Source of the DNA: Setaria digitata
Taxonomy: Eukaryota > Nematoda > Chromadorea > Rhabditida > Setariidae
Assembly (NCBI GenBank): GCA_003640385.1
Contig: RCAB01000225.1
Location: forward strand, 1 to 64,000
Direction of reading: 5' to 3'
DNA length: 64,000 nucleotides
Below, piece after piece: positions 13,358 through 26,249 of this stretch. Every line of letters begins with the position of its first letter. Within the stretch, counting starts at the first letter, position 1. The notes below the pieces were generated by a model. The model ran no database searches. It was given only the letters and a program-made list of their open reading frames with translations, and was not told where the DNA came from. The position numbers were made by a program, and so were the translations under genes.

Positions 13358-16150
13358 TCAAGACCCATTTCCAGCGGAATATTCTTTTGCTGCTGTAAAT
13401 GCTTCCCAATTTCTAAAAGAGATATAATTTATCAGCACATTCAATAGACTATAATTTATCATAACTCACAAATGTTTTACTTTTTCCATTTTTCAAAAAA
13501 TTTGAAACTCAAAATATAAAGTTGTGAGAAAGTAAATACAAGATAAAAACGGTATTTAATCAAATATTAAAACAAATATTTAGTGATTTAAGGAACAGAA
13601 AATTATTTTTTGATTTTGAAAATTCGGAAATTGCAATATGAATTTCTAGATTTGTTGGAATTTTGAAATGGAAGAAATATTTTAACAAACCCTCCAAATT
13701 ATCCTTCTTCATTCATCTCACATTCCCTTCTTTCAGATTACATTTTTCAAGATGAATGAAGAAGTACAATTTGAATTTATTAGAATGTTTATTTGCAAGT
13801 CTGGATTTTATCAGGCATAAAATTAAAAATTAAAAACAAATTCTCTGAAACCATTCCATATTTTAGAGTTTTGAAGCATGAATACCATTTGTGTCTTTAG
13901 ATACAAAATCCAAAAAATAAATAAAAATTATGCATACTTCATCTTACATTGTTATTGCCAATATCTTTTATCATTTGAGCAAAAAAAAATCGTTTTATAA
14001 AATTTTTGAAAAAATGTTATTTTGAAAATTTTTTTTCGTAAATATTAGAAAGCTGCTCAGGTTTTTTCAAAAATTTGATAATTTTCTATTTTGAAAATCA
14101 CAAAAATAAATTATGGAAAAATAACACATACGGTTTTCAGTTAAGTTAAATTTACAGCTATCAATACAAGCAATTCGAACCAGTTGTCGAGTAGAAGACG
14201 GATAATGCGAATACCGTCTTGAATGAGTTCTACAATGTCATTTAATATTTCCTGATCAGGAAAAAAGCTCATGAAATTTGCATACAACATAATCAGGATA
14301 GTCTAAAGATTAGGTGCATAAATTTCTCGGATATCACACGTCATGTCAGATTTAGTGCAATAAACCATACATTTATTCATATAATGAATTAGTTTTCACG
14401 AGGTCAGAATCGCCTGATTAAAAATTAGTAATATTAATTTCTACTGATTGAAGATATTTCAAATCTTGTGTTTAGTAAAAGCAAATCAAGCGAATGATTA
14501 TATTTGATGAACTATCCATTTTTATAAAGAAATTTCACAAATTACATTATTTGTCACTGAGTTAAATAAAATTAGTGATTAATAATAATATTAAGGAAAC
14601 AGATAACAACAGATGTTAATAAAACAAGACGCTAATAATTGCTTACCGACAATTTACTGCCCAAACATAACTTATCGAACATGTATTGGCATAATAATTA
14701 TATACAGCAGTACGACAAAATTCTCGATTGAAGCAAAAATTGGCGCATTCATCAACCGATTTTATACCAACACTGAAAGTTTATAGTCAATTATTTCATC
14801 AGTATTAATAAATATACACTACCCTTAATTAATAAATATGCTATTTTTCAGATCGAGCGGATTGGCTGATTATACTTCTGAACAGTTAAAAGATTGTTTA
14901 TTGTTTGTTCTGTAACCGATTTTAATTTATCTACAATGAAAAAGCAAGTTAGAAAAAACACTCTAATTTAATTCCAAAGGTAACATTGAATGATAACTGA
15001 TTCTTATTGCAGTTTTTCAAACCCGTTTATTGTAACTGACAATAAAAAAGAAGCTTCTCTTTACTTTCTTTTTCTCTATCTTTCTCAAGTTATTTGAAAG
15101 AAAAAGAAAAAAAACTTCGAAACAATTTGCATAATGTATTATTTTCAACAATATTTTGAGAAGAAAATTTTTTTAAATTATATTAAATCCTTTACCAGAA
15201 AAATACATAAATTTCATGCTTATTTTTTTTCATAAAATTGAAACTGAATACTAATCATCAGTTAATTCTCAACATTATAATCTGACAATGATGTATTAGT
15301 CAGAAAAATATTTCAAATTTTCGAATGTCAATTATAAATTTGATTTGCAAGTTTAACTGTTTTTTATGCTCACTCTTTCTATGATAATTGCTGAAATTTT
15401 AATTGATAAAATATCATAAAGATTGATAAAGGTAAGATATAACTGCTGATTAAAAGGATTTATTTGCAAAATTTCTCTAAAAAACAATACCTTGTCTGTA
15501 TTTGTAAGAGTTTATAATATATAAGTCTAACTTAGCTTTATCAAGTAGATTACTTTAGAGTTATTATTAGCGCAAATTATTTCACCAAACTAGAAAATTA
15601 ATCATTGCATCGAATTATTTTCAACTAAAATATCAATAAATCAATTAACGGAAACTATTTCATTTTACCTTGTGTAATAGAAATTCAATAATAAAGCATC
15701 ATCGTAGCTTATGTCATCAGCATAATATGATGGAAAACAATTTAATAATTCAGCTGCAAAATTAATCATGATTATCACGCTTCTTGCATAAATGAAATCG
15801 TTATATAACATCCTTATTTAAAAAAATATTGGCAAAATTTAAGTTTTCTCATTATTATCATTTTTAGTCGTTTCCATTACTACTGTATAGTTAGCTTCAT
15901 TATTACTTTTATCATTATATTATTTCAGTTTAATTACATAATTAGCAGCAGTGGCACATGATAATGTAAATTTGTTCGATATTAAGAAAATCAAACAAAA
16001 AGTGCCAGAGGCCAAAATCATTCTTGAAGCGGTCAATAATGTAAGCAAAACTAACAGAGGAAAGTTCAAAATTTGAAACTTACATGAAACGTTGTTAAGA
16101 TGAATGATAACCAATGGTAGTATGATGTGGTGATAAGAATACCGGTGCAT
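13358..16150 (-). CDS. Small secreted single-PAN/apple-domain protein
   Basis: Four exons (minus): 16150-16084, 15753-15669, 14772-14647, 13412-13358; phases join exactly to give 110 aa. ATG 16150 starts a hydrophobic signal peptide (MHRYSYHHIILPLVIIHL). One PAN-like module follows, with cysteines in LLNCFP, DECANFCFNREFC and ANTCSISY. A short tail (NWEAFTAAKEYSAG) runs to a TGA. This is a minimal one-domain relative of the downstream four-PAN gene, same strand, about 1.07 kb apart, suggesting local duplication or a shared transcript. The spacing of cysteines fits the PAN/apple fold; the ligand is unknown. The last exon can also be read in another frame that would connect to the large gene (see findings), so the two could be one alternatively spliced locus. 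Confidence 0.78.
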
Positions 16151-17365
16151 ATTCAGTTGCAGCAAATTCTAGTGGAATGAAAAGAAAAGAGATTTTTTTT
16201 TCATTTCACAGTTTCACCGCATTTCACGCTTTGAATTTGAGCAAATGATAAGAGTAGAAGCATTCAAAGCTAAAAAATGAAAATGCCAAATTACTTGAAA
16301 AGTAGCTAATTAAGACATTCAGTGTAAACTAAATAAACAAATCGAATAACTGATAAAAGTGATTGCGAGGAAGTCATGAAAAGAGAGATGACTAAAATAT
16401 TGAAATTATTTAAACGCTGTCGTTTAATTAACAAACAGTCCATGAGCAACTTTTTGTAAAGTATAATCGATTAACTTATATTGCAAAATTGATTGTATTT
16501 CGATTAATATCATAAATTGGAATATATGAAGACTAAATTGGATTCTACTCATAACTGATATTGCAAAAGAATTAAATTTTAGCCATAATTATTTTTTCGA
16601 ATTACTGAGGAAGTTCAGATATGATCTTAATGATGATTTTATTATTGCTCATAAAATAATACATTTAATGATTTGTGAATAAATATTGAAAATGATATCA
16701 TCGAATAGAAAGATGAAAAGATTTAGGAAATGGGAAAATGAAACTTTAATGACATTTCTCGGGAAGAGAAGGATAGATATGTATTATAACTAAATGGTTG
16801 AGATGGTTAGGCATTTAGGTATTATATCCTTTTCAATCAACCGATTAATGAGGCCATCATTTGGGATATAACGAATTAATTTCACTGAGAGCTATAAACG
16901 AGCAACAATTCGCCATAATTTATCGATTACACCATTTTGAATCTAATCTACACTATTCATAATTATTTCTTAATTGTTATTTTAATTAAACGACTACTTG
17001 AATAATATAATTTAATTAATTTATTCATTTGTTCCGTAGTTTTTAACATCCTTATATTATCTCCGCTCTATTTTTTTTTTTTTATTAGGATAAAAATAAA
17101 TTTGCTCTTTTTGTAATATCAAATTTGTTGCACCCCAGTATTTTATTAGGATATAATTAATTGTTTTAACTAGAGAAATAAAATTTCATTACTATTAGGT
17201 AATATTATTAAATTGCCAATGATAAAAAAGAAAAAGCATAGGACTTATTCATTTTTTTCAGTAGCTGATCAATGAATTCATCTTCAGATCATTATCACTC
17301 GAGGATTACCAAATATTTAATTAAAAATAATCGTGTTATCTACCTCACCCATTTTAATTGTTATT

Positions 17366-17402
<37 letters not shown>

Positions 17403-20400
17403 GCTGAGTTTATAGCCACGAATTATCAGTTGATTTATTAAACGCTCATTATACTATTTATTACATCATTATCAACTTTTATCAAGGTTTGTTTTATTTA
17501 AAATCAAAATGGAAATAAATATGAAATTATTGTTCATAATCTTTAAATAAAATATTGACACAGAACCGAGAAGAAGTGTAGAAGGAGAAAAATTCTGTTA
17601 TTAAAAAACAGTTCTATTTATAGCTTATGCTTCCTCTGATAACATAAGTTTTTAAATTTATAGTGGAAGTTTGCAAATTTTTTTGAAGTTTTTCTTTCGT
17701 TTTAAAGAACAGTTTTTTTTTTTTTAAAATTGATAGTGAAGAGTTTAAAGAAAAAATCTGCTCAGTGAAGGAGTATCAAGAGGTGATTTTGAAATATAAA
17801 ATCACTCACCTCTTAATGCAATGACAATGAAATAAATAAATTTCAATTAATTTGAAATTGTTTCCGATAGACAGCCAATTTTCAAACCTGATCCGTTGTT
17901 TGATAAATTTATCTTCTTGTCGATTTGGGTATTTAATTAAAAATTTACACCCGAAGCACTATTTTTTTCAACCACTCATTATCATTTAATGTAAGAAAAA
18001 GGTACTTGGATTTCTATTACAAATTTTCACATTTTATCATTTCATAATTTTTTTTAATAATTTTCATTTGTCATTTTACAATTAATAAATATTCATTTTA
18101 AAAACGAGGCTTTTATGAAGCGATTGGCTTGTCACATAAGAGAAAGTGTTTAGTTTGAAAAGGAAACTTTTTATTTTTGTATTTGCAAAACTTGAAACTG
18201 AAACCATAAATTTGTTTAAATTACAATAAAAACTAGTTAAGTTTGGCATTACTCATTTCTGATTATTACAGTTACTAAGAAGTAAACAAATTCACACAAA
18301 TCATAAAACGCTTAAATAAAAATTTTCATACGTTACTATACTACATACACTTGTAAAATCAATTTCACATTCATCAATTTCCAACTGGTATTTTCAAAAA
18401 TTAAAAATTCATTATGGTCGTCCTCTGGTGCTTGCCTACAGTTTTGAAAATATTTCTTTAATCTTTCAATTTTACAGCAAATCCTTACTTTAATCATCAA
18501 TGATTTTATTGTGATAAAACTTTAAGCTTTCTCAAACTTATCCCAACTAATTCTACTTAATCGGCTTTTCCAAAAAATTGACCTTAATCGTTGGAAGAAT
18601 GGTCGAAAAGAAGAGATGAAGTAATGCTTTCAAACTGCACACTATTTAGGCAATCTTGTGAAACTGTGCAATACCCTAATTAACAGTAGCATATGTGCTT
18701 GCTCTAAAGCTATAGTATTCGGCTGCCTCTTGTTTTGATGGTACCTGCTATTCTCACTCTCTTAATGCTTATGTTTCAATGATAATATATCATAAAAACA
18801 TTTACAGTTTCGGTCATGCATTTAAACAAATAATGCAAAATTACAAAACAGATGATAAATCGCTGATAAAAATGATGATCTAACTGATACGCAAAAAGTA
18901 TGTGAAATAATTTGGTCTATGCAGCTAGCAGTACTAAGATCGTACTCTGACTTTCTCCTCATCATTTTGCCTCTCTTTAATAAGTTCAAGATAAAGCGGT
19001 CACTAAGTACATACTTGGATAGAGAGAACAGTCTCTTGGCTGACTAGTAGATAAGTCTTCAGTTATTCAGAGTAATTGGCTTAAAATTTTCGAACAATTT
19101 ATATAAAAGAACAGTGATAAGAAAATTCAACTAAACTTCAAACGTTCGTTTCTGTTAAAAAGGTTGGATAAAATTGGAAATAAAATTAAAGGAGGTAGAC
19201 ACGGTGAATCTAATTCTACTAAAATTTTTGCATTCCGTTGGATCATAATACTCAAAATGCATTTGAATAGTCAAAATTTAAGCAAAATTTGGTAAGAGAA
19301 AAAAATGAAAGTCTTACTTTTAGAGCAATACCTGCGATAAATTCATGCCATAATCAACAGAACAAGTTGGAATTCCAATTTAAATATAAATTTAAAAGAT
19401 CCTAACTTCAGAAATACAATTGAAAAGGAAAAACGGAATCCTTAAGATACAAACTAATTTTTCCTCCCAGTTGGTGGTGGCACATTTTCTTACACGTTGT
19501 TGTTATGCGAAACCAGTTGAACAAATGACCACAGAAAATTGAAATTGGTACGAGAAATATCATCCCCTTTTCAAGAATTTTTCAAAATAAAATCAAGATT
19601 TAAGTGCAAAAAAATTAAAAGAAAAGTGAGAAAAATTTTTGTGCGAAAGAATATTTTCTTTTCACATCCAATAAAATTGTCGCAAAAAGTAATTTTAGTT
19701 TTTTCAAAAAGAAACAAGGAAAAAATAAACTGAAAAAGTGAAAGGGAAAATAAAATTCAATTCTCATAAGTCATATCATAATAACTAAACTATATGAATG
19801 AAATCGTAATAATACTAACAGTTGCAAGCAGAGAGAAAATGAAAAGTGAAAGTAGAAAAAGAATGCAATCTGATTTCAAAACATACTTTTTTGTCGTAGA
19901 GAAACTAACCGAAATGATTTGAAACTGACAAATTTCCTGTGAAGTTTCCATTTGGAATGAAGCAAAAAATACAAATTAATAATATAAATAAATTGAATAT
20001 AATACCGTTCTTTTCTCAAAAAAAAAAAAATTGAAAAGGAATAAAGCAACGTGGGATTCAAATTAACTTTGGAAATTTGAATTGTTTTGAGGAAACTAAA
20101 TTGCAGTAAAAGTCAAAAAGTTAAGATTTGTGATTTAATGCACAGTTATTTATTACAATTAAAATTTAAGTCTTTAGTGAATGTTTCTAGGTATTATTGA
20201 AACAACATTTAAAAAATGTACGTGTTTGATTTTTTTTAGCACAGTTTCAACAACATTCATTTGTCTTTTTTTTGCTTTTTTTTTTCCAAACCAAAGCTTT
20301 GTTCTGAAACAAATCCCAGTGATTGCTTCCATAATTAAATATTTCAATAATAAATAGCCACCTGAAATAATAATAATATTAATAATTTGTTATAATCAAG

Positions 20401-23077
20401 GTATTTACCACCAGAAATTATCTATTTTATCGAATTTAGGAATTTCCGAATTTGTTTTGTTTTTTCCAGAGCTCAATAAAAGAGAAATAACAGTATTTCA
20501 AAATTTGCTTTAAATCTTTGAATTAGTAATAATAATTTGTTTTTTTTTGTATTGAACTTTTTCTTAAAAAGAAAATTGAGATTTTTTTTTTGTTTAATAC
20601 AAAGGAACAAAGTGAAATATTAAGACTTAAAGTTGCATCCAAAACAAATAAATAAATAAAAATTTTGCAGTGGATAGAAGTGACAATCAATATATTTTGA
20701 AAAAGACCGATTTGTAAATTAGCATATAAAAAAACAACTTTATACAATGTTGAAATAAGGCATAATCAATTATGTAAATAAAAATTAAAAGAAAAGAACA
20801 GACTTATCAACTAACAACCGTGCTAGAAGACGACTAAAATTCATAAAAAAAAGGAGAGCAAATATTTGAAATTTTTATTCATTTACCATAAGAAGAAGAT
20901 GAGCCAATACAAAATCAGGCAAAGAAGAAAAAAAAATCCTCAATTACTCAACTGGAAGCGAAATAAGGAAAAACTGCTTAGCTAAAACTAAGCTTAATTT
21001 AAACTTTAAAAATATGAAAAAACAAAATTCTCGATTTTTAATTTCTTCACTAATTAATTGTAGTATATTACCTAACATTTTCTTTTAGTTCATCATGATA
21101 AATTGTTGAATTCCATAATGTAGTTATTGATGCGCCAGTTTAAAAATTCAATTTCTCTTTGGTTGTGAACAAATTTCAAATACTATTTACTGAACCAAAA
21201 CAATTATCTTTAGTCGTAGGAATCCTCCAAATACATTTATTTTTATCAAACTTAATCATACACACATAAAAATCCTTGTTCCTATTTTTTCCAATTTTAA
21301 TCTTACCACACCAATAATTCCCACTTAACCAGAGGATTTGAAATGTGAATACATCATTACAAAAGAAACTAAAACGCAGTATATATTTTCCATTTACCGT
21401 ATTTGTTTAAAGAAAATTATCTGCAATGCACAGACGGAAGTTTGCTGAAAAAATTGATTAAAGTTTCAAAATCTATTATTTCACTCATTTTAAAATGAAG
21501 ATCTAAATTTCACTTTTTTTAAGAGCAAGGGAAGACAGCAAGCGTACAAAGACTGGTTTGTAAATTGATTTGAGGAAATACTTCCAAATGGCAATTCAAA
21601 ATTTGAGGAAACTAAGAGGAAAAAATTAAATTATAATTAATATGCTTAAATAACACAACGTATTACATTTATGAGTGATGAAAAAAGAAACAAATGAAAG
21701 ATTCTTGAAACTTTAAGGAAAACTTATTCAAATACTTTTTTGGGCTATTTTGGTGCTGAAAAGGAAAAAATAAATGCAATCAGTTCGTATTATTAAATTT
21801 TGTGCCCATCAATTATGGAAAAAAAATTGCGCAATCAGCACAACTTTGATATCTTTCCTTTTTTTTGGGTCAAATAAATCATTTTCTAATCTAATGCACT
21901 GCCACCAACTGATCGTTTTTATCCTTTCTCTCATCTTGATGTTTTCTTTCTCCTTTACGGCAAAATTTATGGTTTTCAGAAAATTCATTAGGGATGGAAG
22001 GAAACGAAATATTAAAGAAAAATTAAATGGATTTGAAATAATATTACACCATTTGAATGATCAAATATCTTTTCATATATGATTAGAATCATGTCACTCT
22101 TTCCTCTCCTTCGTTTCTTTTTTTTAAACAGTAGAAAGTGGTCGACAACACAACTGAAAATTAAATATGCTCTTAGGCAAATGAGTAAATAAAATTTCTC
22201 TTGAAGGAGCAAGTGGACGGTTATTTTATGCTTACATATTTTTTATACTAAAGGGCATTTGAGAATGAGATCTGTCATCGGTTGCATTCAGATCATGAAC
22301 AATAATTAATTCAAGAAAAAAGGGGATGACTGAATAATTTCGTGATCAAATGGACCGCAGAAAAAATTAGTTTCACAATGAAACAGAAAAGGAGAAGGCG
22401 AAAGAAAAAAGAAATGAGTGGAAGTTACAAAACAAAGCGAAATCCGAAAGGAATGAAACTTCTTAAATTATCTATCAATCATTTCTGTTTACAGTTAAGG
22501 TTGCAAACTAATGCATCATTTGGAACTGAAATATAGACCAAAATTGCTTTACCAATGAATGTTTCCAGGCCAAACATTAGAAAGGAAATGGAGAGTCAGT
22601 CTTTCGTTAAATCTCCTTTAATCCGTAAAGCATACTACGAATATTGTTACTTGCTATCATCGTTCTAACACCATCACTGCTACTATTTTTATCATTTTCA
22701 AAATTATCACAATGATTCAGACATCACTATATTTATCACGGACAAATCATTATTATTAACGTTGGCATTTTACCACGTTTTCAGCCTCATTGCACTTATA
22801 AATTTTCGATAAACAATTTGGAAAATAGTGGCATATTACGAAAATGATTACTCGTCTCACTGATTGGTTCTAGCTAGGAAAAATGAGTAAACTGGGACGA
22901 ATAAGTTTGCAAGCAAGGGCAATTCTTGATGACAGTCTACCAAGCAACTTTTATGCACTGCATTTACATTTTTGTTTCAAGAAATGCATAATTGTATGGA
23001 CTTATGAAGTGTATATAAACTCATTTCATTTCTCGAATTTCCATTTGGCATACAACACAACTAATTAATTGTGGAAA
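16151..23077. other. Long gene-poor divergent interval
   Basis: About 6.9 kb between the small PAN gene (minus) and the W-Y-G repeat gene (plus). It must contain both upstream regions. No open frame longer than about 100 codons, no recognisable domain and no tRNA A/B-box pair were found. It contains a 31-nt T run (17368-17398) and many shorter A/T runs. An ATG at 22883 with a possible TTCTAG acceptor just upstream starts a 61-codon frame that ends in a stop in frame with, and directly before, the next gene; it shows no family similarity. Confidence 0.6.
17368..17398. repeat. 31-nt homopolymer T tract
   Basis: An uninterrupted T run in the intergenic interval. Length may be unreliable in the assembly. 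No coding or splice context is attached to it. Confidence 0.9.
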
Positions 23078-26019
23078 ATGGGCAACCCACCGGCGCAAGA
23101 AGATGCTTGGGCATTTGGTCCGATCGGATCACCGTTTCCGGATAATCCTGTTCATGCATTGGATCAACCTAATCAGTATGTAGCATTATGGTACAAGCAT
23201 GGTAAACCGATTCATGGCCGAGCATGGAACAATGGTGGTGTCCTAGAATGTTCATTTCCATATAAGAAGGCTGAACTGACTGGAGCTAAGGATTTAGGCG
23301 GACAAATTCAAGTTTGCTTCCATAAATTTAAATTAAAAGTTATTGTTAATCAAGGATCAAATACGCTCTCATCACCAATATAAATTTACGAATGATAAAA
23401 TGCGTTATCATCCTTTCTAAAATGTTTTCTGATCCTTAATATGATTATAAGTAGCAACAAATTGTTAAATTTTCTAATATATTTTAAACAGTAGTGTCCT
23501 TATAAAGATAATTTGAATCACCAGTTAAACTTTCTTTTGATATCAACGAATTGTCGAATTGTTTTCGAAATTTCAAAAGCCCTTAAAATTTTTGTTCTAA
23601 CTTTTCTTTTTTCCAAATAACAAGATTTCTTATTCAGTGTTTTGGATGCACGTTGCTTTTAAAAATTAAATTTTTTGTCGAAATGAACCTTTAAGTTTCC
23701 AAAACATTTATTCGATTCTGTGCTACAATGGATGCATAAGTGCAGAACTGAACGTTTTCGAGGATTTCCATACTCAATAACAAACAAAGACGAGAAAAAA
23801 CTTTCCAATAACTTTTTACCGCCTCTTCAGTAAATACTTGATAGTTGAACAGAAGTGGTAATTTAATTAATTAGTAGATTGCTAGACATTTGAAATAACA
23901 AACAAAATTTAGGTTTTACAGTATAAAGGTGATCATAATTCTCTTGGTTTCTGGTATGAATGGATTAAATACAAAGATCGTTTCGAGAAAACTGAAGAAC
24001 GACAAATGCTGAAATGTGGCGATTCGTTACCAATTTTTTGGAAACATCGTAAAGATGGCCCACTGATGGGCTACTTAGATGCAACCGAACTGGTACGTTA
24101 AACCGAATTAATTAAACACGTCAGTACAACAATGTAGCAGTTCGAAATACCTACCTATAATTTTCAACAAAATATGAAAAAAAAACACGTATATCTTTTG
24201 TGTATCATTTATATCATGACGACGTGTAACTATAACTGATAATCATATCGCTTTTGGATGGAGGAGATATGTGTCTCAGATAAGAAGTGATAACATCTTA
24301 TCGCTTTGCATCAAAAGATGGGGAATGATAAGAAGGAAGATATCGATTGATCACGTGCATTACTAATAAATAACTGGATAGTGTTAATAGATAAGAAAGG
24401 AAATTTTACACAGAAAATTTAATTCTATTTAAAAGTGCTGATTGTGGGAATTTGAGGCACATTTCTCGCATGATGGTAAAGCAGAAATATTGCAAGGAAC
24501 TGCACTTGATGATATGTTTATCATTGTACGTAATACCAGAGGTGGACCACCTGGTTGTGAATGTAAGAAATGCTACATACCACCACCACCACCACCTAAA
24601 CCAGAAGAACCACCACCACCACCACCACCTGGACCACCACCACCAAGAATTATGCGTGATGAGTGGATAGATCTACGTATGGGTGATCCATGGCCAACTC
24701 GTAAATTAGTGCAAGCTCTTGGAAAGACGTTGGACACGATGCCAAATGAAGATCCGAATCAATACGTGGCATTATGGTATCAACAGGGTGAACCAATTAT
24801 GGGCAGAATTTGGAAAGATAGCAAGGGGAAGGTATTTTTCTTTATGAAATAACAATGCATCATCACTCGAAAGAATTAAAAGACAAAAACTCCCGAAAGA
24901 TAAAATGTAACTTTTCTAGAAGATCAGGTCATGCGAGAGAAAAGAAAAATTTTAAAAAGATCACGCAATGATTACTGAAGTGAAAGTTGTGATCTTTTCA
25001 ATATGTAACTCTAAAGATGTAAAAAAGCAATCACGCAGAGTAGTGCACATAAATTAGAATCAAAAATAACCCAAGAATACGAGAAGGCTAAGATATGTGA
25101 CCGAACAATAAAAAACCTACCCCAATATCACACTGGGTTTATTAAGCTTTTAAATACTACACTTCCCCTGCTTCCGACTGTTCAACTTCCAGCTTTTTAT
25201 TCAGAGAACTACGAGTCCAACCTCAAGTTAAATTTAAAAATTTACCACCTAACAATCTGTAAACTAGTAGCAATAGGTTGCCGCAGCATTTGGTTGGAAT
25301 GGTCATGAATATCGTGATAAGGTTGGTTCGTTGCAAGTATTAATCGAACTTGGTGAATATGTACGTGGCTATGACTATTCCTGGCAACCGTTTTCGGTAT
25401 GTGGTACATTTGGAGAAAAGGAATGGCTTCCGGTATATGTCGATTACAAGGGAATTATTTCACCTTGTGTCATAACATGGGAAGGAAAGCAAATTCTTGG
25501 GAAGGCAAATTTTTAGTCTTAATTATTTCCGTCAATAATTGACAATTAGTCGTAGCATGGATTAGTAAATGCGATTCTGATGACCACGGTTACTACACAA
25601 CCTCAATTACTATTTCGTGAGGAATTCTAGGAGGGGAAAAGCGCAGATCTATAAATTTAATGGCAAAAAAATGTCTACTCCTAAATAATAAAATCAAATA
25701 GGTCCTTATAACAACAGGAAATGTAGAATGTAGGATGGTAGGGTAACGAAATTCTAATCATTTAAAACGACTGGAGATTAAACAGAAAGAAAATCAGTTC
25801 GGCAGATCAGGGTACAGTATTTTTATTCATTTGTAAAATGTGCTTGCCTTCAACATTACAAATCGGTGATTTTAACTTTTTATTTGATTACAGGTTGATA
25901 TCCGCAACGAAAAAGCAAGCGCCGCTTTCGGAGGCAAAGAAAATATCATAGTTGGTCCGAAAGTACACCCACAACTGGTATTATGTCGCAAAGCAAGGCC
26001 AGGATATAAATTTGAATAA
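23078..26019 (+). CDS. W-Y-G repeat protein with polyproline hinge, function unknown
   Basis: Five exons: 23078-23311, 23922-24092, 24457-24831, 25277-25504, 25894-26019; every intron is phase 0; 377 aa. No signal peptide or membrane segment is visible. The protein repeats a short module, seen as [20 protein letters not shown] (residues 34-53), a divergent [18 protein letters not shown] near 113-130, [20 protein letters not shown] (about 237-256), and a C-terminal [11 protein letters not shown]...AAFGG copy. Several modules are followed by GKV-A-A-F-G. Residues about 166-200 form a polyproline hinge after a C-x-C-x-x-C cluster (CECKKC), dividing two similar halves. The pattern loosely recalls DM9/DUF3421 repeats, but the match is not firm. 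ATG 23078 is chosen because a stop lies in frame directly upstream. The third exon uses an unusual TTTGAG acceptor and the fourth intron is GC-AG. It is convergent with ketohexokinase. Confidence 0.82.
24577..24649 (+). repeat. CCA-rich coding microsatellite (polyproline)
   Basis: Runs of CCA codons encode two proline blocks broken by KPEE and a single G. It forms the linker of the W-Y-G repeat protein and is likely length-variable. Confidence 0.85.
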
Positions 26020-26249
26020 ATTTTACTCCTACTGAATGAAATCACAATGTCTTGGAATAATAATAATAATATGTAAATGAGAAAATAATCAGATAAATTA
26101 TTTAATTGAATAAATAAATTTGTTTATTAAAATTCTGGATGAACTTTTAAAAATAAATTCCATTTATTTAGAAGCAATAAATTTCTATTTATATGTAAGA
26201 GTTTACCCAAGATTTCTCAGATCTTTTATCACTTACTCCATTTATTCTT
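26020..26249. terminator. Shared convergent 3' region with poly(A) signals on both strands
   Basis: 230 bp separate the stop of the W-Y-G gene (plus) from the stop of ketohexokinase (minus). AATAAA on the plus strand at 26109-26114 and its complement TTTATT at 26123-26128 lie only 8 nt apart, so the two 3' UTRs must overlap or abut. This is a compact bidirectional polyadenylation region. Confidence 0.7.

Noticed and set aside
19539..19733. Lys/Phe-rich 64-codon open frame in the long interval
   Set aside because: The composition is that of random AT-rich DNA, with no partner exons or family match.
24442..24456. Starting W-Y-G exon 3 at 24442 (adding five residues)
   Set aside because: No AG precedes that point in frame and a TGA lies directly before it; the TTTGAG acceptor ending at 24456 is the only one that fits.
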